A DNA stretch of 7,913 bases from a candidate division Zixibacteria bacterium RBG_16_43_9. Lineage in GTDB: Bacteria; Zixibacteria; MSB-5A5; RBG-16-43-9. The notes beneath the pieces were generated by a model. It searched no databases. It saw nothing but the letters and a program-made list of their open reading frames with translations, and was not told where the DNA came from. Shown one piece after another: positions 5,531 to 7,913 of the stretch. The stretch's first letter is position 1. Each line of letters starts with the position of its first letter. The DNA lies in contig MEWM01000080.1 in the NCBI GenBank assembly GCA_001775355.1, forward strand, positions 8,753 through 16,665. Direction: 5' to 3'. A program made the position numbers and the translations under genes.

Positions 5531-5574
5531 AACCTTTTACTTTTATCCCATCACCTCCTTAAAGTAACAAGGTT
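5531..5574 (-). promoter_or_regulatory. Leader hairpin with a consensus Shine-Dalgarno in its loop
   Basis: On the minus strand, AACCTT pairs with AAGGTT (6 bp). After one bulged G, TTACTTT pairs with AAAGTAA (7 bp). The 17-base loop contains AAGGAGGTGA (5560-5551), a full anti-Shine-Dalgarno match, about 58 bases upstream of the barrel gene ATG and distinct from that gene's own ribosome site. An ATG two bases after the motif is followed by one Gly codon and TAA, too close for normal initiation. A perfect palindrome GTTAGCTAAC (5524-5533) overlaps the hairpin base. The role is unknown; mRNA stabilisation or a ribosome standby site are possibilities. Confidence 0.45.
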
Positions 5575-5592
5575 AGAATTCGATAAATTGTT

Positions 5593-5652
5593 ATTAAATA
5601 ACTCCACCTTCTCCTTTTGTCAAGTAAAAAATCATTTTTTTTTAAAATATCC
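5593..5652 (-). promoter_or_regulatory. Strong promoter with A/T-rich upstream element for the barrel gene
   Basis: On the minus strand a perfect TTGACA (5623-5618) is preceded by A and T tracts (5624-5650) that look like an UP element. Downstream, TATTTA lies at 17-base spacing (5600-5595) and TTTAAT at 19-base spacing (5598-5593). Either would start transcription near 5587, giving a leader of roughly 95 bases that includes the 5531-5574 hairpin. Confidence 0.55.
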
Positions 5653-5777
5653 ACTCTGTTTATTAGTTTGTTTACGTAAAATCAATCTTCAAGTTTGATA
5701 TATTTTTCACAAATTATTAACTTTATTCTCACTTTTCGTCAGCATTTTGATACATTGGATTGGTGTCCTCACCTACG
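5653..5777. other. AT-rich intergenic DNA without a recognised gene
   Basis: This part of the 328-base gap between the barrel gene and TldE is AT-rich, has no believable coding frame on either strand, and shows none of the GTAG palindromes that fill the other two gaps. It may hold further promoter or binding sites that cannot be defined from one sequence. Confidence 0.5.
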
Positions 5778-5818
5778 AAATTTGCCTTGTTGGTCAGGAA
5801 ACCAACCAGGGGCAATTT
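5778..5818 (-). terminator. Candidate 3' hairpin of the tldD-tldE transcript
   Basis: Immediately after the TldE stop, minus-strand GTTGGT pairs with ACCAAC (5806-5801 with 5794-5789) around a six-base loop. It is extended by CCT/AGG and by AAATTG with CAAATTT, with small mismatches and a bulge. No T-tract follows, so it may be an RNA-end-stabilising structure or a rho-dependent end rather than a true intrinsic terminator. Confidence 0.4.
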
Positions 5819-5820
5819 CT

Positions 5821-7170
5821 CTAAAATTCAGTTTTACCGGTGAACTTGAAATTCTTGATCAGCATAGCCGGGGCGACAATTGCACCGATATCTCCCCACC
5901 AGGGCACCGCGATCTTTCTCTGTCTGGAGAGCAAAGAGATGTTGGAAAAGGCTCTGAGCATGCTTTCGGTGAAACGCAGGTTCTTCACTCCGTATTTAAC
6001 TTTTCCATTTTCGATCCAGAATGTCCCGTCCCTGGCCATGCCAGTCATCAAAGCGTTTTTGGTATCCAGGTAGCCATTGATATAATGAAACCGGGTAACC
6101 AGCAGCCCTTTTTCCAGAGACTCGATCATCTTCTTTAAGGATGAATCTCCAGACCTTACAAACAGATTCAAAGGTATGGGTCCCTCAGTGGCGGGCGGAG
6201 GAAGTGAATGCCCGGTGGATTTAACTTTATCCTTATACGCTGTCTGGGAATCGTAGACTAAACCTTTGGCTACACCTTTTTCTATAAATACTACTTTCCT
6301 CTTGGGCACACCTTCAAAATCAAATGGAAAGGGAACGCCGCTTTCATCTGTTCCATCATCTGACAGGGTGAAGTTCTCCGACATAATCTTCTTTCCCATC
6401 TTACCGCAAAGGAATCCTGTCCCCTCCTGGTACTGCTTGGCACCTAAGCCTATTGTGCAGAGCCATTCGAGAAGATTTCCGACTGCGGTCGGCTCGAGAA
6501 TGACGTCATATTCCCCCGGTTCCATCCCCTTGGGCTTTTTGGAATCCAGACATTTCTGGATAGCAGTCTGGGTTATTTCGTCGAAATCTATCAGGCTGAC
6601 ATCCCGGTTCATGCCCTCAGCATACCCGGAGCTATCGTCTGACATTGCCACTAAGTTTATGCTGGCAGAAGTCAGGGGCTGATAGGCAGAAAGTCCATGG
6701 CTGCTCAGGACAGCGATCTCTGATTGAGCAGTGGAAAATGAACCGGCAACTGTAAGCTTCTGCTTTGTGGCTTCATCACAGATATTCTTGACAATCTCGG
6801 CTCTCTGGATCGGAGAGAAATCAGCAGTCTTTTTGAAATAGGTTTTCAGCTTTACGCTTTTCTGTTTATCCGGAATCCCGGGAAAATCAGGGTTTTCTCT
6901 CTGATGCGAGGCAATCTGCTGGGCTGAAGATAAAGTCTTGAGCAGGTCATCTTTTTTAAAGGAATTTGTGGAACAGACCCCTATCTTTTTGCCCAGTGCG
7001 ACTCTGAAGAAAACTTTACTGTTATGCTCTGAAACGTTCTGGTGGATGTAAGAGTTAGCATATCTTGTCAGTCCACTCTCGCCCCCGATGTATAATGCCT
7101 CGGACTGATCTGCCTCAGATTTTTTTAAAACCGAATTCAAAATCTCCAAGATTTTTTCTTTACCGATCAT
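5821..7170 (-). CDS. tldE: TldE/PmbA, non-catalytic partner subunit of the TldD/TldE metalloprotease
   Basis: The 449-residue product matches the usual length of PmbA/TldE (about 450). Family features seen are the N-terminal region with LTRYANSYIHQ (34-44), EYDVILEPTAVGNLLEWL (220-237), EGVPKRKVVFIEKGVAKGL (286-304), GYLDTKNALMTGMARDGTFWI (366-386) and the C-terminal APAMLIKNFKFTG (433-445). It has no HExxxH zinc motif, as expected for the E subunit. In E. coli, TldD and TldE form a cytoplasmic complex that removes residues from unfolded peptides and is needed for microcin B17 maturation and CcdA turnover. The ATG overlaps the TldD stop in the ATGA arrangement, and GGGAG lies eight bases upstream inside tldD, so the two are translationally coupled in the expected one-to-one way. 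The gene is also widely called pmbA. Confidence 0.93.
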   Translation of the reverse strand: MIGKEKILEILNSVLKKSEADQSEALYIGGESGLTRYANSYIHQNVSEHNSKVFFRVALGKKIGVCSTNSFKKDDLLKTLSSAQQIASHQRENPDFPGIPDKQKSVKLKTYFKKTADFSPIQRAEIVKNICDEATKQKLTVAGSFSTAQSEIAVLSSHGLSAYQPLTSASINLVAMSDDSSGYAEGMNRDVSLIDFDEITQTAIQKCLDSKKPKGMEPGEYDVILEPTAVGNLLEWLCTIGLGAKQYQEGTGFLCGKMGKKIMSENFTLSDDGTDESGVPFPFDFEGVPKRKVVFIEKGVAKGLVYDSQTAYKDKVKSTGHSLPPPATEGPIPLNLFVRSGDSSLKKMIESLEKGLLVTRFHYINGYLDTKNALMTGMARDGTFWIENGKVKYGVKNLRFTESMLRAFSNISLLSRQRKIAVPWWGDIGAIVAPAMLIKNFKFTGKTEF

Positions 7171-7913
7171 CTGCTTACTCCCACTTTGACATTTCTAAAC
7201 CTGGCTGGAGCTGCCCCGTGAGCCACGTGCATAGTCTGCATCGGCTCGCCTTTTCCGCAGTTAGGCAGTCCCCAGATATGCCAGTGATTCCGGTTGCAAA
7301 CCGCATCGCAGCCATTCCAGAACTCCGGCGTAATCCCGGTATAGACCGCATTCTTATGCATCCTTCCCTTTTTCCCGTCTTTTATCTCCCAGGCAGCTTC
7401 GACTCCGAACTGGAAATTCAGTCTTTTATCGTCAATGGACCAGCTCTTGTTCATATCTAAAAGGAACCCGTCTTTTGTGTCGGCAATGAGATTATCCAGT
7501 TCCCATTCTCCGGGCTCTAAGTTAATATTGGTCATTCTTATCAGGGGTATCCGGTTCCAGCCCTCAGCTCGCATTGTTCCGTTACTTTTTTGATTGAGCA
7601 CCCGGGCGGTCTCCCTGGAGGTGAGGTAGCCCACGAAAACTCCGTTTTTAACCAGCTCAACCCTCTGGGCTTTTACCCCTTCATCGTCGTAACCAAAGCT
7701 GCCTAATCCCCCTTCCAAGGTGGCATCTGCAGTTATACTCACCTTATCCGAACCATATTTTAGTTTGTTTAGCTTGTCTAAAGTCATAAAACTGCTGCCA
7801 GCCAAACTTACCTCTGTTCCTAAAACCCGATCCAGCTCAGTCGGATGCCCGCACGACTCGTGCACCTGCAGAGCCATCTGCGAGCCGGTGATTATCAAAG
7901 TGGTATCCTTATC
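7167..7913 (-). CDS. tldD: TldD, catalytic zinc metalloprotease subunit (N-terminal part outside window)
   Basis: The last 248 residues are visible; the frame is open at the window edge. The TTG at 7898 is internal and not a start. The zinc motif HESCGH (visible residues 18-23) is the HExxxH signature of TldD, with Glu as catalytic base. The downstream Cys in NCGKGEPMQ (visible Cys219) corresponds to the third zinc ligand known from the E. coli structure. GLGSFGYDDEG, YLTSRETA and RMTNINLEPG are also typical of the family. TldD degrades or trims unfolded peptides threaded into the TldD/TldE chamber. No substrate peptide, RiPP precursor or toxin-antitoxin gene is visible nearby, but the upstream side is not in the window. 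Confidence 0.95.
   Translation of the reverse strand, partial: DKDTTLIITGSQMALQVHESCGHPTELDRVLGTEVSLAGSSFMTLDKLNKLKYGSDKVSITADATLEGGLGSFGYDDEGVKAQRVELVKNGVFVGYLTSRETARVLNQKSNGTMRAEGWNRIPLIRMTNINLEPGEWELDNLIADTKDGFLLDMNKSWSIDDKRLNFQFGVEAAWEIKDGKKGRMHKNAVYTGITPEFWNGCDAVCNRNHWHIWGLPNCGKGEPMQTMHVAHGAAPARFRNVKVGVSR

Noticed and set aside
5543..5551. A two-codon reading frame (ATG, Gly, stop, minus strand) right after the strong Shine-Dalgarno in the barrel gene leader.
   Set aside because: The spacing between AAGGAGG and ATG is only two bases, too short for normal initiation. Kept as part of the leader structure, not as a gene.
5531..5574. A known riboswitch class in the barrel gene leader.
   Set aside because: Only one simple stem-loop is visible; there is no conserved multi-helix core that I recognise and no terminator or anti-terminator alternative.
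5507..6138. Plus-strand frames of 63 and 147 codons at 5507 and 5695.
   Set aside because: The first covers the barrel gene leader and promoter, and the second runs antisense through the end of tldE. Neither has a ribosome site or recognisable protein features.
7167..7913. A peptide natural-product (RiPP or microcin) cluster, suggested by TldD/TldE.
   Set aside because: TldD/TldE pairs are widespread housekeeping genes, and no precursor peptide, modification enzyme or exporter is visible in the window.

Overview
The window looks like a chromosomal piece of a Gram-negative (diderm) bacterium. It carries an ADP-heptose/LPS-type kinase, a secreted PAP2 phosphatase and a beta-barrel-like protein with a signal peptide. 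The mix of a GH57 branching-enzyme-like protein, a DUF3467 protein, a TldD/TldE pair and dense palindromic intergenic repeats recalls uncultured lineages around the FCB group (Zixibacteria-like or related candidate phyla). That placement is an impression from gene content, not a measurement.

Layout. Positions 1-1369 (minus strand) hold a two-gene envelope operon: a PAP2-family phosphatase followed 7 bases later by the start of an HldE/RfaE1-type heptose-7-phosphate kinase, cut by the window edge. A compact divergent promoter region separates it from a plus-strand DUF3467 gene (1432-1761). A GH57 gene (GTG start at 1963, end 3702) follows after 201 bases made almost entirely of palindromes. 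The GH57 protein has the branching-enzyme motifs and the nucleophile Glu, but Gly where characterised relatives have the catalytic Asp. The roughly 580 bases between the convergent GH57 gene and a minus-strand beta-barrel gene (4281-5492) are another dense palindrome cluster, ending in a textbook intrinsic terminator for the barrel gene. The barrel gene has a long leader with a strong promoter and a hairpin that displays a perfect Shine-Dalgarno sequence in its loop. Positions 5821-7913 (minus strand) hold TldE/PmbA and the C-terminal part of TldD, overlapping by ATGA.

The most striking content is non-coding. About fourteen small hairpins fill the gaps on either side of the GH57 gene. Most begin at their 5' side with GTAG, GGAG or GTGG, and most are arranged as outward-bounded inverted pairs. 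Their arm sequences differ from copy to copy while staying base-paired. This matches the architecture of REP/REPIN elements mobilised by REP-associated tyrosine transposases (RAYTs), although no such transposase lies in the window. One doublet appears to have been opened by insertion of a different TTCGAC-type repeat, and one hairpin has become a likely terminator.

Functionally, the first operon concerns LPS/envelope assembly, GH57 concerns alpha-glucan metabolism (if active), the barrel protein is an outer-membrane protein of unknown role, and TldD/TldE is a peptide-processing metalloprotease. No evidence in the window ties these into one pathway.
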